Shown piece after piece: positions 46,336-59,140 of a DNA stretch of 64,000 nt. A program made the position numbers and the translations under genes. The notes under the pieces were generated by a model that was not told the DNA's origin, made no database searches, and saw nothing but the letters and a program-made list of their open reading frames with translations. The stretch's first letter is position 1. The number at the start of each line of letters is the position of its first letter. The stretch is from Brassica napus (taxonomy: Eukaryota > Streptophyta > Magnoliopsida > Brassicales > Brassicaceae): positions 1-64,000 of the forward strand of contig NW_026014823.1 of assembly GCF_020379485.1 (NCBI RefSeq), written 5' to 3'.

Positions 46336-47291
46336 TCATGACATTTTGTCTTTCTCCTCTGACACCATGTCGTCTGCCTTCTCAATTTCACCAAAGCTAT
46401 CCTTAACAGTTACATTCCCCTTCTCCTTTGGATGAGTCATTTCAGAATCTTCTTCTTGCACATTAGAGTTTTCCACCCCTCCCTTTGGTTTATCACCTTC
46501 ATCTGTATCTTTCTTTGACCCTGAAGATTTAGTCCGACCTCGTTTCTTGGGTGGCTCTTTATCTGGTGAGGGAGTTGACTTAGTCTTCTCACTGATCCTT
46601 GCAGATCTCCTCCTAGGTGTCCCACTAGTGGTCCAATCAAACTTTGCGCTCCCAGGGATTCCAGGGTGGGACTTGAGGTACTGCTCCAGCTGCTTTCTGT
46701 TACTGATCTCTTCGCCCGTTGGAGAAACAAACACAATCTCTGTTTTCTTCACTTTGTTGGGGAAAACTGCAAAAAGAGAAAGAAAAAAAAGTAACCTTTT
46801 GACTTCACTAGCAAGTTAGAAGGATGTTTGAGAGTAAATTGCTAAAGACGACCCCATAGTGTGGATTTAAACAGACATTACAAGAAAAGTCTTAACATCC
46901 ATCAGAACAAAGAAGAAAAAGTAGATGAAACAAATGTAAAATGTGTGTGTTTTAGTGTCACGTCTAATAGCATTTGAATTCACCCAATCAATATCTTTTT
47001 TTTTATCAAAAAATTGCACCCAATCAATATCTATACTAACAATTCTCTACCAATAGCTACCTTCTTTTTTCAGGTCTTTGGAAGGCATAGAAGAGTAAAG
47101 ACAAAGAAAAATCACTTGTTTCGTAAGTAAATGATATTGATAAATTGCATTTCACATTATACATCCTCAAATTCTAGGGGCTTTTATTCTTTAATTAACC
47201 CCAAAAAAAATTAGTAGAGGAAACAAACCAATTTCTTCCATGAAGAAGGTGCTGGTAGCTCCACAGATACAATTTCATCGTCTGTACCCAT
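46336..47291 (-). CDS. MBD11: Methyl-CpG-binding-domain protein, MBD11-like
   Basis: Exon 1 begins at 47291 ([20 protein letters not shown]) and exon 2 is 46766-46336. The methyl-CpG-binding domain spans both exons: PSSWKKL, then [30 protein letters not shown] and [16 protein letters not shown]. The C-terminal half is Lys/Glu/Ser-rich and probably nuclear ([16 protein letters not shown]). With the donor GTTTGT (exon ends 47229) the frame is lost. With GTTTCC (exon ends 47225) a continuous 165-residue protein results, and I chose that. It is shorter than the roughly 250 residues I remember for Arabidopsis MBD11. A 5' untranslated intron is likely (a GTAACT donor near 47420). MBD proteins act at chromatin; plant members of this type do not all bind methylated DNA. 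Confidence 0.82.
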
Positions 47292-48209
47292 TTTTTGTTG
47301 TTGTTGCAATCCCTTAAAAACAGAGGCAAAAGAAAATTCAGAAAAACCTGCCACCAAAAAAAAGATTTAACAATTTCACAAAGCTACTCTTGTCGAATTT
47401 AGCAACAGAAAATAGTTACCACTGGAGAAGAAAAGAATTAGGGATGTTGTTAGTTGTAGGCTCTGCTTGTTTCTCTCTGTATTGACATGTATGGCTTTCG
47501 TATGATTTCTCGTACGTACCAAACCAATGACGCATGATAAAGTCACTTTGCTTTCTTCTATCTTCTTATGGTAATGACACGTTAAAGTCCTTATAAAAAT
47601 GGTGGTAAGTGCACGTCGTCGCCTCGGTGTATACTATACTTTATATCACTTGGTGGTGGTCATGGAATGCACGTGCCAAATACCCCCAAAGACCTTCTGT
47701 TTTGGTGTAAAAAACATATATACTTGATTTGGAGCCGGAAAAGAAATCGTTAAGGTTTACAATTTCAGGTCCATAAATATCAGTTCATACCGTCCTATAG
47801 CTCAATACAGCAGGGTGGAAGTCTATAGCAAATAAATAAACACTGGTGGCTCGTTTGTAGTTTGTTCATATAAAATTAAATACAGAAATAAACAAGGATA
47901 TTTAAGTCAAAAGATTGAGAGAAATTGATTAACCATGACTTGAATAGATGCAAAACCATCTGGTGAGAAATTAATCAAATTATTATCATGTACAGTATAG
48001 AGCAACGAAAAATGAATGAAAACTACGATACCACAAGAGAATCATGTTACCAAATTATAAATTTATAATGTATATTATTGGATCCTATCATCTGAATGAC
48101 TGATCTACAAGAAATATGCTTTACTTGGGGAGAATTTCTATAGATAATTTTGATCTCCCGAGACAATAAATTTACAGTGTGGAATATTAATGATGATGAT
48201 GATGAGCAA
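47292..48209. promoter_or_regulatory. MBD11 upstream region and 3' flank of the next gene
   Basis: Contains a probable 5' leader intron of the MBD11-like gene (about 47300-47420) and its promoter. A palindromic G-box core CACGTG occurs near 47671. No additional gene is visible. Confidence 0.45.
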
Positions 48210-48968
48210 TTATTTGAAACGAGAACCCTTCTTCCCTTTTCCTTTACCCATCCCATCGACCACTGTAACCCAGAAGAAGAGAGACATCCAAATCAGTACT
48301 GCCAGGAAGATCTTTACGCGGTCTTCAACCCTTGTCACAGCTCCCACAACACCTATCCATATTATGTTCAAACATGATTAAAGAAAAAAAGAGATTTCAT
48401 TTTATTTTTCTTTTCTATTTCCATTATAGTTTTATATGCGGCTAAAGGATCACCAAAAAGCTATTCAACATTAACATATATGTACTAGTTGCAAAACAAA
48501 CACACATATCTATTCAACACACATAAGGACTAGTTGCTGAACAAACAAACACGATAAAATCATGAAACAAGCCAATAGCAAGTAACAATCACAAAGACAA
48601 TATAGTTAAAGTAAACCCACATAAGCATCAAACCATCCAAAGTACTGAATCTCCCGACAAAAAAGAAACAACTTTTTAAGTGACAATTGGATGCAAAGAA
48701 AGACTAAGGAAACTAATTCAAAGGCAGGCGTTAAATTGGAAACAAGAGTTGAACCTTCGAGCTGAGTGGTGTTCTCAGGCGGAGGCGGATCAGGACTCGG
48801 AGGAGATGGAGGGCCACCAACGACGGCGAGACGGCGTAAGCAGCGAGGAGTCGCTAGAAAGAAGAAATTTTGACGGTGGAGGTGAAACCGTTGGGAGAAC
48901 GGAGGGAGAACTGAGTGGTGGTGGTAGAGGTTAGAGCTTCTGGTCGTGTTGAACAAAGCTGTCGCCAT
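48210..48968 (-). CDS. Small plastid-targeted membrane protein of unknown function
   Basis: A three-exon model, 48968-48744, 48650-48617 and 48352-48210, stays in frame and gives 133 residues. The first 50 residues are Ser/His/Arg/Phe-rich with no acid, as in a chloroplast transit peptide. A Pro-rich stretch follows (PPSPPSPDPPPPENTT). Exon 2 reads IQYFGWFDAYVG. Exon 3 encodes VVGAVTRVEDRVKIFLAVLIWMSLFFWVTVVDG with one membrane segment and a basic end (GKGKGKKGSRFK). The exon 1 donor (GTTTCC) is weak, so that boundary is uncertain; reading without the first intron also stays open as far as exon 2. I do not recognise the family. It may correspond to one of the small Arabidopsis genes near At3g15780. 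Confidence 0.65.
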
Positions 48969-49739
48969 ATTTTCCTCAGCGATAAATTTTGACCTGATTT
49001 TCCTTTTCTTTTTTTTTTCTTTTTAAGATAATTATAAATAGTAATAATTATCGGACAATTAGTGAAAATTCAAATAAAGTATTCTTATTAGATGCAAACA
49101 AAATATTATTTTAGCAAATATAACATTAATCAGATAATTAAGAATGAAGCCAAAAGATTTTTTTTTTTAATAATAAGTCTTTCATGGATAATATAATTCT
49201 TCAATTATTTTTAACAAATAAAAGTATATCAACTCAAATCTAATAATATTAATTTACGTCTATAAATCAAATGTGAATAAAACACTAACACAAACGATGT
49301 TGTATTGCTATAATTATAGAAAAACATAAATGTTTAGTTGTTTCAAAATTTTATATTTTAAGCTAAAAGAAAATAAAAAGAAATGTTACAATTTTTTTTT
49401 AACTGAAAAATAGAAGACCTGTTTTGTTACCTTCTCTATGTGATTATTGATTATAATTTTTAACACAATCAATACAAGTTTAGCAAACATACAAGTTTTA
49501 CAACGATCAGTATCAAATATATATATTACAGGACACTTATTTACATCGTCACTTTGATTTTATAACAAAAACAATTAGAAAAGTAGAGAACAAGAAGGCC
49601 AACTACTAGTCTACTACTATGAATCAAAAAAGAAGAGCATAAAGGCCACCTACTACTATTCTGAATTTACCAAGAAAAAGTATGTTACAGAAAAATCTGC
49701 AAACCAAAATCTATCGACTTGTTTGGTCAAGAAGAAAAG
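48969..49739. other. Intergenic, very AT-rich
   Basis: The left end is the promoter of the small gene at 48968; the right end is the 3' flank of the gene at 49740. No other feature recognised. Confidence 0.5.
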
Positions 49740-50227
49740 TCAATAAGAGCATTGAGTCCTGTGATCTCTGTCTCTGAGAATCCCATGATACAGAGCCATC
49801 CGGTTCGCTGGCATCGTTGATATTCCACAAACTGAACCGGTCTTCCCCGGTTTAGTCACTGGCTCCGGTACGGTTCTCCTGCTCAATTCCCTCTTCCGGT
49901 ACTCTTTCCCGTTCCCTTTCGTATCTTTCACATTCCCCGCGAAGCGAACTCTCTTCTTCTTCCTCTGCTTCTTCGTTTCCTCTGCTTCCCAAGAAAGAAA
50001 GAAACTTATTCTCCCGGTTAAAAAATCAAACATAAACTTCCCGAGTCCGAGAGAGAAAGATCGTACGTACCTGAAGATAGACATGAACGGAGTATCGGTG
50101 GTGGAGTTTGATCATGAATCTTCCCATGGAACTGTCGAGCCATCGCGAGAAACAGAGCAGTGCTTGAGAAAACCATGGCGGTTGCGATCGCTACGGTGCC
50201 ACTAGAACAACCCAACATGGAAGACAT
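49740..50227 (-). CDS. Small membrane-anchored protein of unknown function
   Basis: Exons 50227-50071 and 49981-49740 join in frame to give 132 residues. The N-terminal part has a hydrophobic segment (GTVAIATAMVFSSTALFLAM) that looks like a membrane anchor or signal. The second exon is highly basic (EETKKQRKKKRVRFAGNVKD), then Arg/Lys/Pro-rich, and ends with PANRMALYHGILRDRDHRT. I do not recognise a catalytic domain. The position matches one of the small genes near Arabidopsis At3g15760-15770. Both splice signals are GT/AG (CAG|GTACGT and AGCAG|AG). Confidence 0.75.
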
Positions 50228-51326
50228 CTTCCTGAAGTTTCTTGAACCGGCGGCTAGTTTGAAGATATTCAGAAATAGAGAGAGAGAGTTTTCAAGAAAA
50301 CCAACGGAAACGAGAAGTTAGGCTGAGCTGATGGAGATGATTGGTTGTTGGGACTTGGGAGAGACGTGTGTATGTGTGAAGAGGCTTTGTTTAGGGGTGT
50401 CAGTTGGGTTGGACCACACCCAAATGGGTATGCCCAATGGGTATTTGTTTTTCTTGGTCTCAAGACACCCACACCCACATCTAGCCCACACCCTATCTAG
50501 CCCACACCCAACTTAACCCAACACCCATATGGCCAACCCAAGCTTTCCCATGATTAGCAATTCTGTTTAAGCCCAATTTAATGTAAAAAAAATTATCTCT
50601 CAAATCTGCTGAATGTTTAATTTGTATTTGTTCACCTCTAATACAAATATGATGTAAAAAAATGTGGATACAATTTTAAGGTTTTGATAGCTCTGTTTTA
50701 TGTAAAAAAAAAAATATAACTCTCTGATTTATTGATTCACTTCTTCTCAGCTTCCAGCTTCTCTACTTGTCCTCAGCCTGCAAAAAGGAAAAAAGAAGGT
50801 TCAACACCTACGGTTCAAGCTACTAAAGCAACACATGTTTAACACAAAAGAAGACACATGAAAGCATATGATTGTTGTATGTAGATAAAAGTTAAAAAAG
50901 GAGCTCATGAAACTTGAATATCTCTAACTCGTTTCTGAAATATGAAACATTTTTATTTTTTGATTCTCAGCCTACAGAGAAACATTGACCACTTAAACTT
51001 ACCAACTGTGCTCTTATCTTTTCAGGTATACTAGTCTACAACTAAACTTATCAACACAAGCAAAAGAATAAAAGCTCAGTGTGAACCTGAAGCAAGTCTT
51101 CAACTCAAGCCTCATAACTTGTATGTAAACAAAAGTTAAAAATGGAGCTCATGAACCTGAATATCTCTAACGGTTGTTGTAACTTCCATCCATCATCTCA
51201 GTTGTTATTCCGCTATGCCTGAAAATCGAGAAACAAGATTCATCAACATACAAACTCAAACTCAAGGCATTTCAATATCTTATCCATAACAAGCACAAGA
51301 TAGTACCTTCTCTCCACTATCTCTAG

Positions 51327-51566
51327 TCAAGTCTGTGGACTCTCCACTCTCTTCCTCTTTTTCCTTCTCCACTCTGTGGTTTTACCATCAGGCCGCTGTC
51401 CTCCAATTATAGTAAACTTTAACCACAACCTAGCTCTACGGCGTGACTGAGCATGTCTTGGTGGCGTGCCTCTGTTAGCCTCTGAAATCTCAATAACTTC
51501 ATGATCTTCTATATCTTCATCCATCAAATCATTCTGACCATCATCATTCAAGTCTATCGCTTCCAT
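51327..51566 (-). pseudogene. N-terminal fragment of a hAT transposase (BED-finger-like region)
   Basis: Starting at the Met at 51566, the frame is acidic (MEAIDLNDDGQNDLMDEDIE). It then reads RRRARLWLKFTIIGGQRPDG, which resembles the 'VWxxF' start of BED zinc fingers in hAT transposases. The rest of the transposase is missing. Confidence 0.55.
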
Positions 51567-51620
51567 TTTCTGAAACAGCAAAATATTTAAATGAGAAAGG
51601 AACAGTACAGTAGCTACTAG

Positions 51621-51795
51621 CAAGTGAAGACAATCTATAAAAGATACACATAATAATACTAGCAAACTGTGAACACAGAAACATGAACATAGAAAACCCA
51701 CAACAATAACGAGACTGACTCAAGTGAAGACAATCTATAAAAGATACACATAATAATACTAGCAAACTGTGAACATAGAAACATGAACATAGAAA
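51621..51795. repeat. 75-bp direct duplication, 100 bp apart
   Basis: The segment 51621-51695 recurs at 51721-51795 with one difference (GAACACAG versus GAACATAG). It lies inside the hAT derivative, next to the transposase fragment. Confidence 0.9.
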
Positions 51796-52678
51796 TCAAT
51801 CACAATCATTATATTAATTATTTAACATATTTTGTTGAAGGATTAATTAGCTTACTTGGTTGATTTCTTTGACCACTTAAGAATTTACTATTTGTTTGCC
51901 TAAAACCATCGTCAACTGTTGATTAGCTTAAGAGGGTCTGATTCAGCAACTTCTCAAAACTCCAAAACTCCAACGTTGATACTCCAACGTTCTCAACGCC
52001 TTGAGAAGGAACAACGGTCATGAACTAAAGCAAGCTGGAGAGGAATAAATCACAGCATACCATTATCAATTTATCATCAGAAAAATCATACCATTATCAT
52101 CAGAACTAGAGAAAAAAAAAAACTAAATCAGAACGAAGCTTTTGAAGTGATTTTAAGAAAAAAACCAAAAAATAAAATCAAAGCTAAAACTTGAGATGGA
52201 TGAAGAGATAATCCGAGATCAAAGGATCGAAACTAAAACCCACAACACAGAACACGATGGATGACGAGTTAAACCGAGATCGAAGCTAAAACTTAGGAAC
52301 CATACCTGAAATCGCGAGAAGAAGAAGTCAGATGCAGAGAATGGAGAAATCTGGTTCAGGCCAGAGAAATCATGGTTGGAGAAGACGAATCGAGATGCAG
52401 AGAAGCCTCAAGAATCTTTCATCGCGAGAAGAAGATTTTTCATCGGGGAATCGTAAAATGGAAAAATCTGATTTTTCCCCAAAATTAAAAAACCTAATTT
52501 TTTAATGTATTGGGTTAACCCAGTGACCAATTGGTTTGGCCCAAACTATCCATGGGCAAATTCGGTTTTGTAGCCCAACTGGACCATTAAGTTATGGGTT
52601 CACCCAACACCCACCCAACACAGTCTGGACTGGGTCACACCCATGGGCACCCAACCAATTGACAGCCCTAGCTTTGTT

Positions 52679-54259
52679 AGACTTGTAACTTAAACCAACT
52701 GTTGAAACTCTGTGGTAGGATTCTCTTCTCTTGACTCTCTTGATCTCTTCTTCTATACTTATACAAATATAGCAGTGGAGAAAATTTAATAGAAAATAAA
52801 TAAAAGTTGGAAAATAATTGGATTTTAGTGCTTCGTTACTCACATATCCTAGTGGGGAAAAGGAAAATAATATGAGTAAGACTGTTTTTGGTCAAAAAAG
52901 AAACAATTTGTATTCTAGAGAAAATCAACTCGGAATTTGCAACAATTATTCTTAGTTTTGTGAAAAAGAAAACCCATTGTAGAAAAGGTTATGGTCCTGA
53001 TTGGTAACTTTGCAGAATAACATCTTAAACGCAAAATATTTTACCAAGCAACAAAAGATGTGGAATGAAAGAAAAAATGCAAAACACACAGATTTACATT
53101 TTTGCTAACAAAAATACAAAGAAAATTGAGTTTTAGTAAATTTTTTAAAAAATCAACATTTTAATATTATTAAACTAGAATCTATTACCAATTTAAAATT
53201 TTAAATAAATAACAATAAATTTTTAATGATAAATAGTTATGTTGTAAATAAAATTATACAAGATTTCTTTTTGTAATAATGTAGAATGTCAATCTATTAT
53301 TAAAACATATTGAAAGATAAGCTACATATTTTATAATAAGAATTAAAATAGTTTTATTAAATTTTAATTATATTAATATTTTGTAATAATTAGTTTAATT
53401 ATTGATATCTATTTTTTCTTATAACAAAGTGAATACCATATAAAATTCATTATTCCGCCACAAATTTAAAATTTTCTGTGACTTAATTAGTTTTCCGTGA
53501 TTCGGTGAATTACAGACAAATAAATGTAAAAATTCAATTCATCATCTTGTTTGTCTATTATCCAGTAAATGATAAGTATGTATTACTTGGACCGATATTT
53601 AAAAAATATTCAGAAAAAAAAACGCAAATTGTACAGTAACATAATTTTTGGAAAGCTTGTCGACAGAATGTGAGGTTGTGTTTAGCTTGGATGAATGTAA
53701 ACCACTGACCTGTTCGCAAAGACGTATCTATCAGACAATATCGAATGAACCTAAGCAGTTTAATTAAAGTTGATGTGAGGGTTACTGAGGACTTCACACA
53801 CGTGTCCTGTCCTTTTGTCAATATCTCTAGTTCTAGCATTCAACCAATAAGGTTCCACCATGTTTTAAAACTAAGAAACTTCCGTATATAGTAAGAACTA
53901 CTCGAGAAGAAGTCTTACGAAACTTCCTAAGGTAAAGCTATTTGAACACGACCAACTACTACTAACTACCTCTACATTGTAATGTGAAACACACGATTGA
54001 CACCGATGTTCAATTAATAAAAAAACAAATATCAAATATAAGGTTCATAAGTTCAAAGATGCATAACAAACAAAAAGAAGGTAAATAAAGATCACAAAGC
54101 TAACACTCTCACCATGTCATTGCACGAATTTAAAAACCAAAGGGGTGAAAATGCAACATACCACACCAACGACCAACTTATTAGTTCTAAAAGTAGACAC
54201 AGACACTCAGATTATTCAAAGACAGAGAAGTTCATTGTTAAGACATACCCAAGTGAAAC
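52679..54259. other. Intergenic, AT-rich, right part is PLDalpha1 3' flank
   Basis: I see no supported gene. A 93-codon minus-strand frame at 53558-53839 lacks recognisable motifs. Genes I recall in the corresponding Arabidopsis interval (At3g15740-15750) are not visible. Confidence 0.5.
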
Positions 54260-57200
54260 CTAGGTTGTAAGGATTGGAGGCAAGTAGTCAGATTTGGTTC
54301 CAAGGATACGAGCCTTTGTGTCAGGGAAGAACTCAAATCCGGGAAACTCAGTGACGTCACCTTCAGCGTCTACATCAACAGGGTAGCGTAGCAAGTGACC
54401 GGGAAGGTCATGTTCGAGTGACTCGCTCGAGTATAAGTCCCAATACTTGTCAGAAATGCGGTTAACTTTCTCAATGCATTCCACGCTTGATGGATCGAGG
54501 AAGGTCTCATCGAGCATTCCTAGGTGTTCGTACCAGAGTGACATGCGGAACCCATGGATCTGTCCACGAGCTGGTTGTCTATGCGACAATTGATGTGGTT
54601 GGTAGCCTCCCATTGCTATCTCAGAGTCCCTTGCACCATCCATCGACCTCTGGTTGATGTTAGCAGATCCAATGATAATATATTCATCGTCAACTGCAAA
54701 ATGAGACGTCCAGTGAGTCACACATGCACCAAATCAAGTTTTTCAAGAAAAATAAAGGAAAATCACCAGATTAACATTAAAAATTTTAAAATCATTTTTA
54801 TTTTTTTAAAGTTGAGTTTGTGTTTATTGGTTAAAGTTTAGAGTTTAATATTTAAAGAGTGAGATTAGCATTATGGTTTAGAATGTAAAGTAATTTAGTA
54901 CTTTTATTTTTATTGATTAATAAAATACTATTTTGAAGAATATTCATTTTTAAGAGTTATTTTTATGACAAAAATTAAAAATGTGCTATTAATGAGATTT
55001 GCTTTTCTTTTTAAATGGAGTAGTAAACTTACCAATCATCATTTTGGTGTGGACGTAGATCATGAAGCGACGTGCTTCTTGTGCCCTCATATAGCTCGAG
55101 TCAGCGTCTGGTCTCTCTGCAGGCTCATACTCTCCCTCTTTCTTAACCTCACGGTTTCCAAGACAGAAGAACGTCAGATAGTTTCTAGGATCTTCCTCTA
55201 AGCCCTGGGCCCTCAGAGCCTGAACAATATCCTTATACATCATCTGCATGGTCCTCCTCTGCCAATCCAATATAGCTTGCACTGATGCACTCTCCGGAAG
55301 ACCTTCTGGCCACATCGGCACCACAACATACACTCTAAACTTCTCTCCTTTCTCAATCTTGCTCACGATCTTTAAGGACAGCTCCTTTGGGATCAAGTGA
55401 AGAGCGTTGATGTCCTCAGGAGTGATACCATCAGCTGCCCAAGCAAAGGAGCTTCCAAGGAAGTACTGATTCTCAATGTAGATGAAGTCTTTCGCGCGAC
55501 GGATAGCGTGAATGTAAGCATCTTGGATGCTTCTATCAATGATGTTATCCTTACCACTCACAAGACCAGCTTCAGCAGCCGCTTCAGGCGACTCGGGGAA
55601 CCCAGCAGCAGCTCCACCGTCGATGGATCTAAACAGCTGCACGTTCCACACGTCGTGATCCTCTTGGAACATAACTGGAGAAGGTGTGATGATGATATCA
55701 CTAAGCTCCCTCAGCTTCACCAAAATGTCTTTACCACCTTGCTTGCTCCACCTCTGCTCGAAGTTGTACAAAACATCCCAAGCAATGGGACCTTCGAGGC
55801 GAGAGTGGATGTCGTGCCAAGGCTCCCTCGGCCCGCCTTTGGTGATGGCGGCGCCGGTGAAGTTAGGCTGGTGGAAGTCATCATGGTGGACCGTGTCCAA
55901 CGTCCTGAACAAGGAGTGGAATGGAGTGTCGTAACGTCCATCACATAGATCAATCCCACCGACAAAACTAACGATCCTCCTCATCTGCGAACCTCCTTGG
56001 CTCGGCATCTCGCTGTCCACAACAACGATCTTCTGATGGTGCGTGAACATGGCTGAGACCTGCAAGTTCTGCACTATGCTGCCACCGTCATCAGGGTTAC
56101 GAGGACAGAGAATACAATGAACGTCGCTTCCTCTGAAGAAGTTCTCCGTTTCTTCATCATGAGTAGCCATGAGACCGTCTTTCTTCAACACATCGACGGA
56201 TGTTCTATCGTCCCACACAAGGAGAAGAACCCTAACACCTTCGCTAGCCTTCTTTTTAAGAAGCTCGCCAACCGTCATGTCACCTCCAGGCTTTGGCCTC
56301 CTGGAGTCTCTAACCAAGGCAATCTCAGTATACACAGACCATCCAGTGATGTAGATCATGTGCTGCGCGTTGCTTATCGCGTCGAAAATATCCTCCCAGC
56401 ACCTCTGAGGCTCGTAGTTCTTCCCTCCAGCGAGAGGGATCCTCGGGACGAAGTTATCAGGAATGTGAGCGTCTTGGTAGAGAGAGACTTTGCACCCCTG
56501 CCTCTGGGAGAAGAACGTGTAAGGCACTCCAGGGAACTTAGCGCTCTTGATGCCTTGGTTCCAGTTACGATCCGCCTCGACGCCGAAGTACTGGAGCTTC
56601 ACGTGGATCTTGGACCCTCCGGGGATGGGGTTTCTGTCGTTGTCTAATATCTCAACCCACTGGTCGACTTCCTCGCCGTGGAGGATTTGGTCGACGGGGA
56701 CGTAGGCTCTACCGATGAGGGTGGCGCCTATGGGGTTGTCGTCCTTGACGGTGAAGATGATGTCGGAGGCCAAGTGGGCGCAGTAGATGTGGAAGGACTC
56801 GTACCATTTTGGGTTCTTGGCTTCGTCCTTGATCTTTCTTGTTCGACCAACTCTGGCTCTTTGGAGATCGATCGTTGCGTATAGCTGTGTTTCTCCTTTG
56901 CCAACACCAATGGTCTCTTCTACATTTGCCAGAATCTGTTTTTTTTTTTTTTTAAAAGGTTAAAGATTAACTATAGAGTGACAACTTCAAGAATAATAAG
57001 CATCAACATTCATTTGAATGCCTATTATTACACTAGTCAAATATATGATCTTTTCACTTAAAAGGAGAATATCCATCTCCACGTGGGAGAGACCAAAGGA
57101 ATGACTTAAGAACAAAGGATCAAAAAAAAAAAAAGAAAAAAAGGAGAATAAATGTGAAGAAAAAAAAAAAGACAAGGAAAGGTATTATTTACCTTGCCGA

Positions 57201-57288
57201 AGAAGCCGGACCTGAGTCCACCAGTGTGGAGGTCATCAACTTCATAGATCGTAGCGTGCAAAGTCCCATGCAACAGATGCTGCGCCAT
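54260..57288 (-). CDS. PLDALPHA1: Phospholipase D alpha 1
   Basis: Three coding exons, 57288-57193, 56935-55033 and 54693-54260, join to exactly 810 residues. The enzyme hydrolyses phosphatidylcholine to phosphatidic acid and choline and acts in wounding, drought and ABA signalling. The N-terminal C2 domain (about residues 1-150) starts [20 protein letters not shown]. The first HKD motif is HHQKIVVVD near residue 330. The second, [20 protein letters not shown], near residue 660, is interrupted by intron 2 after [18 protein letters not shown] and the C-terminal [20 protein letters not shown] are both family hallmarks. A 5' leader intron is likely, with an acceptor just upstream of the ATG (TGCAG at about 57297-57301) and a first exon near 57630-57690. 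Confidence 0.97.
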
Positions 57289-58879
57289 TTTATCACCTGC
57301 ACCAACAATCATTTTGTATAACGCATCATGTTTGATTGTACAAGAAAAATAATAAAGCGAGATCCGAGGAACTTCAAGATCTGGAGTCAAAAAGACAAGC
57401 GAAATGCAAGGAGATTCAAAATTGTGAAACAAAAGTCACTGATATCGTTAAAAGTCAATAGTCAACGATCATCGAACACAAAACTCAACCCGATCGTTAT
57501 TTTTGTATCCAAACAATATATTTATAACAAATCATAATCAGACCAGAACAGTGTTATCTGCTTCAACTCTAAAAGATTTGTAATCCTATAAACAAGCGGG
57601 TGAGATTCACAGAGACAGAGAGAGACTAACTGCGAGATCGGAGTCGGTGGTCAGAGGGAGGAAGACGAAGAGTTCGGGATCTGATCCGTGATTAGAGAAA
57701 AGCTCTATTTTAAGAGGGTGGGGAGCTGCTGAATATTTAATGAAAATCTTTTGATACTTTCATGGTCATGATGTGAACGCGTGGGCCCTCATTTCTTTAT
57801 TTTGTTACATAACTTTTGATGACTTTCTCACCTTCACAAGACCCCACCCGTACTAAGAAAAAAACCTTTTTCTCTTTCGGCCCTAAAAAGTTTCTTAGTT
57901 TCACAATTAGGTCCTTATTTTTACATATATATGAGTCTCAGTTTGTGGTTTTAGCCAATTATCAACGATTAAATTATGTTTCGCATAATTTGGTTAATTT
58001 CATTCACTGTAAGTAACTCAATGTTAAAACACACAAAAAACTACTTAGGGATAAAATGTAAAATCTTATAATAAAGGTTCAAAAGGGAGAAAATGGTAGA
58101 GTTAGTGATTATTACAAAATTTTAGTTTCGGGAAGAAATATCAAAATATTCAAAGCTGTAATATATCCCTGACTCGATTGGGACAAAATATCCAAATCGT
58201 GCTCCCAACGTTCTGCATCCAAATGCCACGACGCCGTTTCCCAAGCTGGATCTTCACCGTCCAATGAACTTTATGATCTGATTTTCTCTTTGGGTACAAG
58301 TACAACGTGTTAATTGAACCACTACTATTAGTTTAACTCTTCATCATTGATTCTCGTGATAACTTAGTGGATTGCGAATTATTATCTCACATGTAAAAAA
58401 GGGGATGATACTATTCTACAGCCATCTCAACCAAACTATAAAGTTTCATTACATCATTTTCGCATTCTTTTACATTCACAACTTTTACGATTTCTCAATA
58501 AAGTAAGCAGTTAGTTGGCTTACATTCTCAGAATTGTCAATTAGTTTGCTGACTTTGAATGCGACTTTATCGTAACTTTAGCATAATTCATATAAGTCAT
58601 AAGGTATGTGAATCACGATCATGTATGTTACATGTGAAATTGTTTAGTATGTCCGTCATTTACGTACAGTTGTGTAATTCTGTTGCGGAGAAATTTGTTC
58701 GTGGTCGAATTGTTATAGATATCTATTCATCCTAATTCTATAATACTGTAGATAATTACACTCTTTGCATTAACAGTATATCATCATCATTCATCATATA
58801 AAAAGGAAAACAATTAAATCATTTTCTTCCGAAGACAATTACTAATTAGACTAATCATGTTTTTTTAAACATGGACTAT

Positions 58880-58910
<31 letters not shown>

Positions 58911-59140
58911 GCTTGCCGACAATGGCGATGTCTTTTTCTCATCCCAGGCAATATATAGGATGAGTCCGGATTTTAACACTTTTAGGCCCTCTTTTGCACC
59001 AGTTTTAGGGTCTTATATAGTACGTGCATTCTCTGTGATGTTTGGGCTAAACTTGTGGCCATAAAAGCCCCTCTAGACCCATTTATTTTTGTGTTTCAGA
59101 TATGAACTGCATCTATATTTCAGATATGAACTGCATCTAA
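57289..59140. promoter_or_regulatory. PLDalpha1 5' leader, leader intron and promoter; then intergenic
   Basis: About 57296-57630 is the probable leader intron. The first non-coding exon near 57630-57690 is GA-rich. Beyond about 57720 the DNA is intergenic and AT-rich. It includes the poly-C tract at 58882 and, near 59095-59138, a short tandem repeat of CAGATATGAACTGCATCTA type. Confidence 0.5.
58882..58910. repeat. Poly-C tract, 29 bases
   Basis: An unbroken run of 29 C in otherwise AT-rich DNA. A run of this length may be a sequencing or assembly artefact or mark a join. Confidence 0.95.

Larger units (their letters stand above)
50392..52670. mobile_element. hAT-family deletion derivative, 2.3 kb
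   Basis: The terminal inverted repeats are TAGGGGTGTCA and TGACAGCCCTA, with one mismatch. The 8-bp target duplication GCTTTGTT is at 50384-50391 and 52671-52678. Both ends carry dense short repeats of the TGGGTTGG/CCCAACAC type (about 50405-50530 and 52500-52665). An internal minus-strand fragment resembles the N-terminal end of a hAT transposase. The element sits just upstream of the gene at 49740-50227. Confidence 0.9.

Noticed and set aside
53558..53839. 93-codon minus-strand frame between the hAT element and PLDalpha1
   Set aside because: No motif, no splice context and AT-rich; not supported as a gene.
55397..55948. Plus-strand frames of 183 and 176 codons opposite PLDalpha1 (also 56117-56647)
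   Set aside because: Antisense shadows of the conserved PLD exon.
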